Made by a program: the position numbers and the translations under genes. 33,442 nucleotides of DNA, taken from Cohnella caldifontis. GTDB taxonomy: Bacteria; Bacillota; Bacilli; Paenibacillales; Paenibacillaceae. Of this stretch, positions 1-7,480 are shown piece after piece (positions within the stretch are counted from its first letter, which is position 1; each line of letters starts with the position of its first letter). The DNA is taken from NCBI RefSeq assembly GCF_029360585.1, contig NZ_JAQZSJ010000030.1, positions 215 to 33,656 of the forward strand. The letters are read 5' to 3'. Under the pieces are notes generated by a model. It had not been told where the DNA came from, ran no database searches, and worked only from the letters and a program-made list of their open reading frames with translations.

Positions 1-1012
1 CACCGGTCTCGGGCAGGCATTTGTATTCGGCATATGCGCCGAAGCCGAATCCGCAGGCGGCATAAACGGCATCCCCTGGCTTGAAACGAGTAACGCCGCT
101 TCCCGTTGATTCGACCAAGCCGGCGAGTTCGAACCCCAGAATTCGGACTCGCTTCGGTCTCCACAAACCGTTGAACAGCCGCGCCAGAAAAGGATCCGCC
201 TTGCGCATTCGCCAATCCCCCGCTGCGGCGGTTGTTGCATAGACTTTAATTAAGATCTCGTCGTCTTCAGGTGCCGGCTTGGCGACCTCTTGCAGTCGCA
301 GCACATTCGGCGGCCCGTACCGCTCGTAAACGATCGCTTTCATCTCTTCATCCTCCATTTGCGGATGGGCCCATTCGGCTGCGGCGAGGTTGATCGCCCA
401 GCCCGCGCCCATCATGAGCGCTCCGCTGAATTCAGTCGACGGACCGACGATCCATACCCAGGCTAACTGGGTCAGCACTTGCGTGCCCGCGCCAAGCCCG
501 ATCGCATAGCCGCGCATCATCCACGCTCGGTGCCGGAGCACATCCCCTCTCCGTATCGTGACAAAACCAAGGAAAATAGATACGACCATCGCCGACCCAA
601 ACAGGAGCCTCAATACATAAACCAGCTCACCCGTACCCGGTTGGCGGGGATAAAACAGGGTCATCCACAGCCCTGAAAGCCCCGCCACCAGTCCGCAAGC
701 GATCAAGATCCTCCCGGCCGCGCGATGCCAGCCGGGCCTGCGCCGACGAAACCCGGATGCGAACTGGAACGGTCCAAGAATGGCAAACGCGCTGACGCTC
801 AGGATGTGCAACACCACCGGCAGAGGCGATGCAAAAAAACGTTCGTTGGCCGGCGTGATTTCCGCGCCGCCAGCCAGCTCGGTTAAGCGAAAGGCCCCGG
901 CGGCGAGCGGAACGGCGCTCAGCAGGAGCAGTGCGGCGATTAGCCGTTTTGCCGAAGTTGTTTTTGTCGGCGCTGCGGTTTTCCGAACTTCATCGAAGGC
1001 TTTCTTATTCAT
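1..1012 (-). CDS. DUF2306 membrane domain fused in frame to an MDR-family oxidoreductase (partial, runs off the window)
   Basis: Reading the minus strand from the ATG at 1012, the frame stays open to base 1. Residues 1-223 form a DUF2306-type membrane protein: an N-terminal hydrophobic segment near residues 23-40, further membrane segments near 65-85, 103-122, 133-152 and 170-190, and a C-terminal helix ending NLAAAEWAH, which is how this family normally ends. Residue 224 is the Met of MKAIVYERYGPPNVL, a typical start of NAD(P)-dependent zinc-type alcohol dehydrogenase/quinone oxidoreductases (MDR). About 114 residues of that domain are visible, including GFELAGLVE and FKPGDAVYA. A good ribosome binding site sits just before that Met, so the enzyme may also be made separately. 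The gene begins 2 bases after the stop of the 86-aa gene and probably shares its transcript. Either a real fusion or a lost stop codon could explain the frame; the 3' end lies outside the window. Confidence 0.8.
   Translation of the reverse strand, partial: MNKKAFDEVRKTAAPTKTTSAKRLIAALLLLSAVPLAAGAFRLTELAGGAEITPANERFFASPLPVVLHILSVSAFAILGPFQFASGFRRRRPGWHRAAGRILIACGLVAGLSGLWMTLFYPRQPGTGELVYVLRLLFGSAMVVSIFLGFVTIRRGDVLRHRAWMMRGYAIGLGAGTQVLTQLAWVWIVGPSTEFSGALMMGAGWAINLAAAEWAHPQMEDEEMKAIVYERYGPPNVLRLQEVAKPAPEDDEILIKVYATTAAAGDWRMRKADPFLARLFNGLWRPKRVRILGFELAGLVESTGSGVTRFKPGDAVYAACGFGFGAYAEYKCLPETG
344..356 (-). promoter_or_regulatory. Internal ribosome binding site before the MDR domain
   Basis: GGAGG on the minus strand (bases 352-356) lies 8 bases before the ATG at 343, which begins the MDR domain inside the continuous DUF2306-MDR frame. 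This is the spacing of a genuine start, so separate translation of the oxidoreductase is likely even though no stop codon separates the two domains. Confidence 0.6.
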
Positions 1013-1014
1013 TT

Positions 1015-1275
1015 TTACGATTCCGAGGCTTTCTCTCGCTCGACTTGAATGACCGACACCAATGGCAGGCCGAGATCGCGCACTTTCCTGAGCAAACCGT
1101 GTAATGCGGACTGATCGACTACCTGGACAGTGAGGAGGGTTGTTCCGTCGTTTTCGCGGGTGAGGCTTAGCGCTTCAAACCAGTTGATCCACCGGGCATC
1201 GACGTGACCCTTGAGTCGAAATTCATACAGACCCGGTTCGTTAAGTTCCTCCATGGAACCGTGTATTTCGTTCAT
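1015..1275 (-). CDS. Small conserved protein of unknown function, 86 aa
   Basis: A short acidic, soluble protein with no membrane segment or signal peptide. It contains FRLKGHVDARWINWFEAL, a TTLLTVQVVDQSALHGLL segment and a DLGLPLVSVIQVE ending. This pattern is familiar from small conserved proteins found beside regulators and membrane proteins, but I know of no assigned function. The start is well supported by GGAGGAG about 7 bases before the ATG. It is the first gene after the terminator of the LuxR-type regulator and is followed after 2 bases by the DUF2306-MDR gene, so the two are probably cotranscribed. Confidence 0.8.
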   Translation of the reverse strand: MNEIHGSMEELNEPGLYEFRLKGHVDARWINWFEALSLTRENDGTTLLTVQVVDQSALHGLLRKVRDLGLPLVSVIQVEREKASES

Positions 1276-1370
1276 TTTTTATCTCCTCCACGTATTAGGG
1301 GACTTTGCTGAATAGCCAGCGCGCGTTTACGTAATCAAAAGATACATGCTCATAGGGTGAAACGGCATCA

Positions 1371-1380
1371 CCACATGTGG
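1371..1380. promoter_or_regulatory. Palindrome CCACATGTGG upstream of the 86-aa gene
   Basis: A perfect 10-base palindrome lies about 95 bases upstream of the ATG at 1275, in the space between the LuxR-type regulator and the genes that follow it. It could be a binding site for that regulator. This is a positional guess; only one copy was seen. Confidence 0.25.
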
Positions 1381-1427
1381 GGATTGACGGGGTGATTTTC
1401 GAATAGGGGGGCATTGCTTGCTGAATA

Positions 1428-1478
1428 TAAAAAAAGCCCGGCAATCCTGCCAAGGCTGGGGTAGATCTATTCGGGCTT
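1428..1478 (-). terminator. Rho-independent terminator after the LuxR-type regulator
   Basis: On the minus strand AAGCCCG (from 1478) pairs with CGGGCTT (1440-1434), with extra pairing possible inside the loop, followed by a run of Ts (1435-1428). It begins 2 bases after the stop of the regulator at 1480 and separates it from the 86-aa/DUF2306-MDR genes. Confidence 0.75.
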
Positions 1479-1479
1479 G

Positions 1480-4206
1480 CTATAACAAATCGAGCTCCTC
1501 TGCGCGGCGGACGGCTGCCCGACGGTTGTTAACTTGAAGCTTGCCGTAAATGTTCTTGGTGTGGGTCCGCAAGGTGTTCAGGGACACCCTAAGTTCGCGG
1601 GCGATATTCGGGCCGCTCAAGTCGGTTCCGAGCAGACGTAGCACGTCACGTTCACGTTCGCTTAACGGTTCGCTCAGCGGCTCCCTCATAATCTGCTTTC
1701 TCGTCGCTCTTCCCCCGGACTTTTTCATGGCTTCCAAGAGGCAGCGAACATAGTTCGGGGCGATCCCTTGTTTCAAGGCCGCTTCCAACAGGGCAACCAT
1801 GGGTTGGCCTTCATCCGCGAAGATACGGACGTAGCCCTCCGGCTCAGCCAAGGTCAAGGCGCGTTCCAGCGACGCAAGCGCGGCAGGGATGTCGCCGTTC
1901 ATATGATGAGCCAGTGCATTCAAGACCAGGATTTCGATTGCGCTTCCTGTCCTCTCGCCTTCTTCGGCAGCTTGGAGGAGACGCTTCAGAAGTCCCATTG
2001 CCTCCAGTATGAAGCGGTCCGTACGGTCGCTCTTATACCGGGCCAAGAGCACCCTGGCCAGGGTGACGTGCTCGAATTCGCGCTCGTAGCAAAGGTCGTC
2101 CTCGTCGGACAGACCCTTCTCCCGTACCCAGTCGAGGGCTTCACCCAACCTTCCCTGCGCGGCCCACACCCGTGTCTTCAACGCCGATGCAGGACGTACG
2201 TCGAGGAAAAAGTCGCTCATATACAGGTTCTCCGCTTCGTGGAGAAGGTCGAGCGCGCCGTTCAAATCTCCTTGGGCCACCCGAATTCGAGCCATGGCGA
2301 TGCGCCAGCGATACGGGTATTGCGGGAATCCGGCGTGCTCGCCCTGCTCCTTGCTTCTGAGGAGATACTTCGTGGCGGCATGCAGATCGTCATGCTCTCT
2401 GCAGAGCTCGCTCATCCCTACGTAAATGTCTGCCGTTCCCCGCAGATCAGGTTCGCCATGATCCTCCGCAAGCTGTAATCCCCGCTCGTAGGTACGCATC
2501 GCCTCGTGGAGTCGGCCTTGCGCAATCCGTATTTCGGCCAGAGCGATAGCGCCATTGATCGTATCCGAGATCGCCCCGGCAAGCCGCACGTTAGTCAAAC
2601 CCTCTGCGAACATCCGGCGCGCTTCCTCGAGATCCCCGTTCCTCCAGGATGCGAGTCCCAAGAGCGCGGTTGCCGCTCCGCGCGGAAGATGGTCGTCCTT
2701 AGGCACGAGGTCAAGCGCCTGCCGGGCGTATGTCATGACGGCGGGCACATCGCCCAAAACCAAGGCGAGTCCGGCACGGTACACGGCGATCAAACCCGGG
2801 AGACGGCGGAACTCCTCTTCGTCCACCACGACCATCTCGGCCGGCAGGCCTTGCTCACGCTCAGGGTCTGCCGTTGTCTTCAGCCAACGTTCGGCGTCTC
2901 GCAGTCGGTTTTCAACGGCCTCCAGCTGGCCGCCGGCTAGTAACGCCCCGGCATACCAAACGCTAAGCACGGGCCTGCGACGGACCAACTCGTCGGGGAG
3001 CGATTTCAGCCACCCCAACATCGCAGCCTCCTGTCTGAGCTTGCGCAGGGTTGGCAGCGCCAGCTCGACTAAATCCGCCGCTCGCGCGAAATCCTCGGCA
3101 GCCAAAGCATGACGGATGGCATCGTCAGCAGAGCCATACTGCTCGTACCAGATGCTCGCGCTCCGATGCAACGCAGCAACCTGATCAGGATGAGCCGCCC
3201 TCAAATGCGCGGATAGGACCTCGGCAAAGAGGCGATGGTAGCGATACCAATCGCGCCTGTCATCCAGCGGAACGACGAAGAAATTGCCTCGCTCCAGGGA
3301 CTCCAATCGTGCGTTGCTTTCCTCCTGACCGGTGACGGCGTCGCACAGCGGGCCATGCAGCCGGTCGAGAATAGAGGTCTGAAGCAAGAACCTCCGGATA
3401 GGCTCGGGCTGACGTTGCAGGACCTCTTCCACCAGATAGTCCACGATGTACCGATTGTTTCCGGCGAATGCCCGAATGAACGCAGGAATGTCCTCGCGAC
3501 CCTGCATGGAGAGTGCCGCCAGCAGGAGTCCCGCAATCCAGCCTTCGGTACGGGTCTCCAGCGTTGTAATTTCTTCGGCCGTAAGCCGCAGGCCCATTAC
3601 CTGGTTCAGGAAAGCCGCAGCTTCGCCGGGCGTGAAGCGCAGATTGGCGGCACGCAGCTCGGTCAAGTTCCCCAGGGCGCGTAACCGGCCGAGGGGAATC
3701 TGCGGATTTTCACGGGTGGCGATAACCAGATGCATCTGCGGCGGGTGATGCTCAAGCAGGAAAAGGAGTGCATCGTCGATCTGCTTGGAATCCAGAACAT
3801 GGAAGTCGTCCAGAATGAGGACGAATTTATTCGGGAGAGCCGAGATCTCATTGAGCAGAATCGATAGGACCGACTCGGTTAACGGGGGCTGCGGGGATTG
3901 AAGCGCACGAATTACGGCTCCTCCAAAATTGTTCGCAATCGTCTGCAAGGCAGCGACAAGGTGGGACAGGAAGCGCGTAAAATCTTGATCCCCTTCGTCC
4001 AGCGACAGCCAGGCAACAGGTCGATCGCAACCGGCGGCCCACTCGCTCACCAGCGTGGTTTTGCCAAATCCGGCGGGGGCGGAGACGAGGGTCAGTTTGC
4101 GGTCCAATCCCTCGTTCAGCTGTTCGATCAGGCGCGGTCTTTGGACGGCTTTCGTTCGCGGCGAGGGGATGTACAGTTTAGTGGATAAAATCGGAAGGTT
4201 CATCAT
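1480..4206 (-). CDS. LAL-type (MalT-like) LuxR family transcriptional regulator, 908 aa
   Basis: A large ATP-binding LuxR-family (LAL/STAND) regulator. Residues 43-51 are a Walker A loop (APAGFGKTT), followed near residue 130 by a Walker B stretch FVLILDDFHVL and then a winged-helix/arm region. Residues about 400-820 are a helical TPR-like repeat region that in MalT-type proteins senses an inducer. The last 65 residues are a LuxR/GerE DNA-binding helix-turn-helix (LSERERDVLRLL ... NTLRTHTKNIYGKLQVNNR). The length of about 900 aa is normal for the family. A double ATG is present at 4206/4203 with only a weak ribosome binding site. It is single-gene, with its own terminator. The ligand is unknown; the adjacent 86-aa/DUF2306-MDR operon is the obvious candidate target, but this is inference from position. 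Confidence 0.93.
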   Translation of the reverse strand: MMNLPILSTKLYIPSPRTKAVQRPRLIEQLNEGLDRKLTLVSAPAGFGKTTLVSEWAAGCDRPVAWLSLDEGDQDFTRFLSHLVAALQTIANNFGGAVIRALQSPQPPLTESVLSILLNEISALPNKFVLILDDFHVLDSKQIDDALLFLLEHHPPQMHLVIATRENPQIPLGRLRALGNLTELRAANLRFTPGEAAAFLNQVMGLRLTAEEITTLETRTEGWIAGLLLAALSMQGREDIPAFIRAFAGNNRYIVDYLVEEVLQRQPEPIRRFLLQTSILDRLHGPLCDAVTGQEESNARLESLERGNFFVVPLDDRRDWYRYHRLFAEVLSAHLRAAHPDQVAALHRSASIWYEQYGSADDAIRHALAAEDFARAADLVELALPTLRKLRQEAAMLGWLKSLPDELVRRRPVLSVWYAGALLAGGQLEAVENRLRDAERWLKTTADPEREQGLPAEMVVVDEEEFRRLPGLIAVYRAGLALVLGDVPAVMTYARQALDLVPKDDHLPRGAATALLGLASWRNGDLEEARRMFAEGLTNVRLAGAISDTINGAIALAEIRIAQGRLHEAMRTYERGLQLAEDHGEPDLRGTADIYVGMSELCREHDDLHAATKYLLRSKEQGEHAGFPQYPYRWRIAMARIRVAQGDLNGALDLLHEAENLYMSDFFLDVRPASALKTRVWAAQGRLGEALDWVREKGLSDEDDLCYEREFEHVTLARVLLARYKSDRTDRFILEAMGLLKRLLQAAEEGERTGSAIEILVLNALAHHMNGDIPAALASLERALTLAEPEGYVRIFADEGQPMVALLEAALKQGIAPNYVRCLLEAMKKSGGRATRKQIMREPLSEPLSERERDVLRLLGTDLSGPNIARELRVSLNTLRTHTKNIYGKLQVNNRRAAVRRAEELDLL

Positions 4207-4357
4207 TTTATACCCACGCGAAAATGACTACCGCCCGCATATTTCAGCAAATCAGCTGCCCCTCATTTGACATTCCTATCTTTCATCATATATTCAATTA
4301 TGGCTTTTAACCACAGCAATTCTTTCTTTCTGCCGATCCGCAACTGCTCCGCTCTAA

Positions 4358-4394
4358 AGAAGATGACCCCTAGTGAGTATAGGAGTCATCTTCT
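4358..4394. terminator. Strong 15-bp hairpin, possible terminator
   Basis: AGAAGATGACCCCTA (4358-4372) pairs with TAGGAGTCATCTTCT (4380-4394) with one mismatch and a 7-base loop. It lies between the LuxR-type regulator start and the decayed phosphatase remnant. A T-rich run follows on the plus strand about 16 bases later (4409-4415), so a terminator is plausible but the direction is unclear. Confidence 0.5.
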
Positions 4395-4431
4395 AATTCC
4401 GTTTCAAACTTTTTTAATTCGGAAACTTAGC

Positions 4432-4680
4432 TCATTCACCCAGCAGCTTGCGGCGAAGCGTATCTACGCGTTCCATCGGCAGGCCGATCGCGTGCAGATA
4501 ACGCTCGACGTCTCCTTAACGCTCCTGCAGGTGAATCAGCATCTGCTCCATGTACCCAGGGTCGCAGCCGAGGAAGCGCTCGTACACGTCTGCCGGTACT
4601 TGCTCGGGACGGCCGGCCCGGAATTCATCTATAAGCGGCGCGATGCACTCGGCCGTCAGTACGTAGTCCTCGACGATCAC
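4432..4680 (-). pseudogene. C-terminal remnant of a tyrosine-protein phosphatase
   Basis: On the minus strand the frame from 4680 reads VIVEDYVLTAECIAPLIDE..., then FLGCDPGYMEQMLIHLQER, an in-frame TAA at 4516-4518, and continues GDVERYLHAIGLPMERVD... to a TGA at 4432-4434. This matches the C-terminal part of Y_phosphatase3-type tyrosine/serine phosphatases, where a conserved '.G....YL....GL......LR..LL' tail ends the protein. The upstream part with the HCxAGKDRTG active-site loop is absent; an in-frame TGA lies at 4684-4686. Both the missing catalytic half and the internal stop mark it as decayed. No other gene explains this 600-base stretch between 4207 and 4817. Confidence 0.6.
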
Positions 4681-4769
4681 GGATCATGTCCGCTTTTATT
4701 GAAGGCGATTCAAGTTTTTGACGTCTTCATAGTGCTTTCCCTACACTTCAAGATTTTGCTGAGGGTGTG

Positions 4770-4788
4770 TATAATTGTTATAACGATT
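4770..4788 (+). promoter_or_regulatory. -10 box and overlapping palindromic operator of the toxin-antitoxin pair
   Basis: A perfect TATAAT (4770-4775) is overlapped by the imperfect palindrome AATTGTTATAACGATT (4773-4788; 14 of 16 positions symmetrical). A weak -35, TTCAAG, lies 17 bases upstream. This arrangement is what would be expected if the AbrB-type antitoxin represses its own operon. Translation follows from AAGGAGG at 4801-4807. Confidence 0.6.
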
Positions 4789-4817
4789 GAATACGATGAT
4801 AAGGAGGGGATTTCTAA

Positions 4818-5081
4818 ATGAGCAAGGTGATTGAGATGGAACGGAAGGTAACCAAATTCGGCAATAGCCTCGGCATTACGATGACCGAAGCACTAAAGCA
4901 AATCGGCTTAGAACTCGGAGATACCGTGCACATCGATGTTAAAGAAGCTGATGGAGAGATCGTTATTCGCAAAGCGAATAAAATCGCTCTGCCTTCTGGC
5001 ATTAGTCCAGAATTCGTCGAAACTTTGTCGCAGGTTATATTACAGTATGACGAAACTTTAAAAGGCCTTAAGGACCGTTAA
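4818..5081 (+). CDS. AbrB/MazE-type antitoxin, 87 aa
   Basis: A SpoVT/AbrB swapped-hairpin DNA-binding protein. The motif RKVTKFGNSLGITMTEALKQIGLELGDTVHIDV at residues 10-42 is the standard antitoxin form, and the acidic/helical tail (residues 60-87) would wrap the toxin. It is preceded by an excellent ribosome binding site (AAGGAGG, 10 bases before the ATG) and is followed one base after its stop by the Doc/Fic gene, so the two form an operon. It likely neutralises the toxin and represses the operon through the palindrome over the -10 box. Base composition is visibly AT-richer than the flanking genes, which suits a mobile toxin-antitoxin module. Confidence 0.9.
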   Translation: MSKVIEMERKVTKFGNSLGITMTEALKQIGLELGDTVHIDVKEADGEIVIRKANKIALPSGISPEFVETLSQVILQYDETLKGLKDR

Positions 5082-5082
5082 T

Positions 5083-5481
5083 ATGAACATTACCCGCTAT
5101 TTATCCGTGCAAGAAGTTATCGCGATTAATGTGGCGGTTATTCAAAAATACAGCCCAGGTGAACACGTTGGCGTCAAAGATGGCAGCATGCTAGAATCAG
5201 CGGTTCTTAGACCACAGTCATCTGCCTTTGGCACTGATGCTTATCCTAGCGTGATGGAGAAAGCTGCCGCACTTTTCGAATCATTAGGACAGAACCACCC
5301 CTTCCAGAATGCGAACAAGAGAACCGCCTTCGCTGCACTCGTTATCTTCTTGCAATTAAATGGATACAAATTTGAAATGGACCAGAAAGCCGCTGAAGAT
5401 TTTACGGTCGATATGGTCAATCATCAACATACCTTCCACGATCTTGTTCAAATCATAGAGTATTGTACGAAAAAGAAGTAA
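5083..5481 (+). CDS. doc: Doc-type Fic domain toxin, 132 aa
   Basis: A compact Fic/DOC-family protein. The core motif is HPFQNANKRTAFAAL at residues 71-85, the Doc version (H-x-F-x3-A-N-K-R) of the Fic loop. Doc enzymes phosphorylate elongation factor EF-Tu on a threonine and block translation, unlike AMPylating Fic proteins, which carry GNGR. The N-terminal segment (YLSVQEVIAINVAVI ... DGSMLESAVLRPQ) is also typical of Doc. Length fits the family (about 125-135 aa). The start follows the antitoxin stop by one base, suggesting translational coupling. Target and reaction are taken from the family, not seen here. Confidence 0.9.
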   Translation: MNITRYLSVQEVIAINVAVIQKYSPGEHVGVKDGSMLESAVLRPQSSAFGTDAYPSVMEKAAALFESLGQNHPFQNANKRTAFAALVIFLQLNGYKFEMDQKAAEDFTVDMVNHQHTFHDLVQIIEYCTKKK

Positions 5482-5536
5482 AGTTCTGATTGTCTTCCAG
5501 AATCACGCCTGACTTAAACGGCCTGAACATTGATCG

Positions 5537-5556
5537 CAAAAACCTGAGTTTTTGCT
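5537..5556. terminator. Hairpin downstream of the toxin-antitoxin pair
   Basis: GCAAAAAC and GTTTTTGC form a perfect 8-bp stem with a CTGA loop about 55 bases after the toxin stop. It has Ts in the stem but no T run after it, so it is at best a weak terminator. Confidence 0.35.
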
Positions 5557-5604
5557 GTGACTATGTAGAAGGACAAGAACGGCCGTCGGAAAGTGACGCC
5601 GAAT

Positions 5605-5635
5605 AAAAAAAATGGCGGCTGTTATGCCGCCATTT
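5605..5635 (-). terminator. Rho-independent terminator after the YjcZ-like gene
   Basis: On the minus strand AAATGGCGGC and GCCGCCATTT form a 10-bp GC-rich stem with a 6-base loop, followed directly by a run of Ts (complement of the As at 5605-5612). It lies about 95 bases after the stop of the small YjcZ-like gene. Confidence 0.8.
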
Positions 5636-5730
5636 CAGGTTAGATGCATCACTCATCGTACTGCCGCCGTCGCTCGGAACCGCAGCACGTTTACGATCAT
5701 CTCTGTTTTCATAACTCAACTGCGTCTGTT

Positions 5731-5850
5731 TTAGATAAAGAATCCCGCAGACAGAATGATGACCAGCAGAATGAAGAGAACCAGCACGAATCCGATTGCG
5801 CTGCCAAATCCTGCACAGGAGAACCCGACGCCGCCGACTCCGAAGCCCAT
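5731..5850 (-). CDS. YjcZ-family sporulation-type small membrane peptide, 39 aa
   Basis: A tiny peptide: a glycine-rich head (MGFGVGGVGFSCAGFGSAIG) followed by one hydrophobic helix (FVLVLFILLVIILSAGFFI) to the stop. This head-plus-single-helix layout and length are typical of the YjcZ family of small membrane proteins found in spore formers. The start is supported by AAAGGCGG about 8 bases upstream. It stands alone with its own terminator and about 170 bases of upstream space. A CATATAGT sequence about 60 bases upstream resembles a sporulation-sigma -10 element, but no matching -35 was found, so mother-cell expression is only a guess. Confidence 0.75.
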   Translation of the reverse strand: MGFGVGGVGFSCAGFGSAIGFVLVLFILLVIILSAGFFI

Positions 5851-6023
5851 TAGAACACCGCCTTTAATGGATTTGTGAAAATGTTGTCACTTCACCACTA
5901 TATGGCAAGGTTACTTGTACGGACAGGACTATAGCACAGATCGCAATCAAAATTTTTGGAGTCTTCGCCGGGCAAAGAATACCGCAATGAACAAGCGAGC
6001 AATTAACGCCGGATGCGAATGGC

Positions 6024-7454
6024 CTATTGAATTTCTTCATCCCGATGATGGCCGCGGCGAGCAACGCCCGATGCGACTGCCGCCTGGAACACGGCTTTGC
6101 GCACGCGCTCGACGACCTGTTGGTTGAATACGCTCGGGATGATGTAATATTCGTTCAACTCGTCTTCCTGCACGACGGAAGCGATCGCTTTGGCAGCGGC
6201 GAGCTTCATCTCTTCCGTAATCCGGCTTGCCCGGCAATCGAGCGCGCCGCGGAAGATCCCCGGGAAGCAGAGCACGTTGTTGATCTGGTTCGGATAATCC
6301 GAACGCCCGGTCGCCATGACGCGGACGTACGGCTCCGCTTCCTCCGGCGCGATTTCCGGCGTCGGGTTCGCCATCGCGAAGACGATGGGATCCTTCGCCA
6401 TGCGCTTCACGTCGTCCACCGACAGTGCCTTGGGACCTGACAGCCCGATAAACACGTCCGCTCCGGCGATGACATCCGACAAACGGCCGGCAGCGCGATG
6501 CGGATTCGTATGTTCGGCGTACCACCTCCATGCCGAGTTCTCGTAGACTTGTCCGGCTACGATCGTGCCCGCGCGGTCAACGCCGATTATATTTTTCACG
6601 CCGGCTGCCAACAGCATCTTCGTGCAGGCGATGCCTGCCGCACCGATGCCGCAGACTACCACCTTGCAGTCTTCCAGCCGTTTGTTCACCACTTTAACGG
6701 CGTTAAGCAGTCCGGCCAGCAGCACGACCGCCGTTCCATGCTGATCGTCGTGGAATACCGGGATATCCAGCTCCCGGATCAGCCGCTCCTCGATCTCAAA
6801 GCAGCGCGGCGATGAAATATCTTCCAGATTGATGCCGCCGAATGCAGGGGCAATCGCCTTCACGATGCGGATGATTTCTTCCGTATCCTGCGTATCCAGA
6901 CAGATCGGGAACGCGTCGACGCCGGCCATTTGCTTGAACAGCATCGCCTTCCCTTCCATCACCGGCATCGCCGACTCCGGTCCGATGTTGCCGAGCCCGA
7001 GGACCGCCGAGCCGTCCGAAACGACCGCGACCGTATTCCGCTTGATGGTGAGTGAGTACGCTTTCGACGGATCTTCGTGAATCGCCATGCATACCCGGGC
7101 TACACCCGGCGTATAAACGCGCGACAAATCGTCGCGGTTCTTGATCGGCATACGCGGATTCATTTCGATTTTGCCGCCGAGATGCATCAGGAATGTCTGA
7201 TCGGAAGCGTTGATGACCTTCACGCCCGGCAGCCGTTCCAGCTTCTTGACGATCGCATCCGACGTGCCCGTATCGGTCACGTTTACCGTAATATCGCGCA
7301 CCGTTGTCGTCTTGCTGGCACGGTTCACGTCGATGGCGACGATATCGCCGCCTGCGTCCCCGATCGCCGTCGCGATCTGCCCGAAGGTCACCAACTCCTC
7401 GTGGATTCCCAAACGCAATATGACACTCATGCTTCCGCCGGTCTCACCAACCAT
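6024..7454 (-). CDS. ACT-domain NAD(P)-dependent malic enzyme, 476 aa
   Basis: Oxidative decarboxylation of malate to pyruvate in the cytosol. Residues about 10-85 form an ACT regulatory domain (VILRLGIHEELVTFGQIATAIGD). The malic enzyme core follows: catalytic Tyr114 in YTPGVA, Lys169 in EGKAMLFK, metal ligands Glu211/Asp212 (NLEDIS) and Asp236/Asp237 (HDDQHGTA), then a Rossmann domain with GIGAAG at 269-274. All key residues are present. I chose the ATG at 7454 because GGAG sits 8 bases upstream; a GTG at 7463 is the longest alternative. It follows the Gfo/Idh gene by 26 bases and closes the minus-strand operon. The ACT domain suggests allosteric control by a small ligand, unknown here. Its place in the operon suggests a role in recycling C4 acids formed by the pathway. 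Confidence 0.93.
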   Translation of the reverse strand: MVGETGGSMSVILRLGIHEELVTFGQIATAIGDAGGDIVAIDVNRASKTTTVRDITVNVTDTGTSDAIVKKLERLPGVKVINASDQTFLMHLGGKIEMNPRMPIKNRDDLSRVYTPGVARVCMAIHEDPSKAYSLTIKRNTVAVVSDGSAVLGLGNIGPESAMPVMEGKAMLFKQMAGVDAFPICLDTQDTEEIIRIVKAIAPAFGGINLEDISSPRCFEIEERLIRELDIPVFHDDQHGTAVVLLAGLLNAVKVVNKRLEDCKVVVCGIGAAGIACTKMLLAAGVKNIIGVDRAGTIVAGQVYENSAWRWYAEHTNPHRAAGRLSDVIAGADVFIGLSGPKALSVDDVKRMAKDPIVFAMANPTPEIAPEEAEPYVRVMATGRSDYPNQINNVLCFPGIFRGALDCRASRITEEMKLAAAKAIASVVQEDELNEYYIIPSVFNQQVVERVRKAVFQAAVASGVARRGHHRDEEIQ

Positions 7455-7480
7455 GTCTTTCACTCCAATATCGGATCATG

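Noticed and set aside
4267..4821. A 184-codon plus-strand frame
   Set aside because: It is antisense to the phosphatase remnant, has no ribosome binding site, and runs through the promoter of the antitoxin gene.
5864..6040. A short minus-strand frame beginning MKKFNRPF with one hydrophobic segment, overlapping the end of the malic enzyme
   Set aside because: No recognisable family and no ribosome binding site; it overlaps a well-supported gene. It cannot be excluded as a small membrane peptide.
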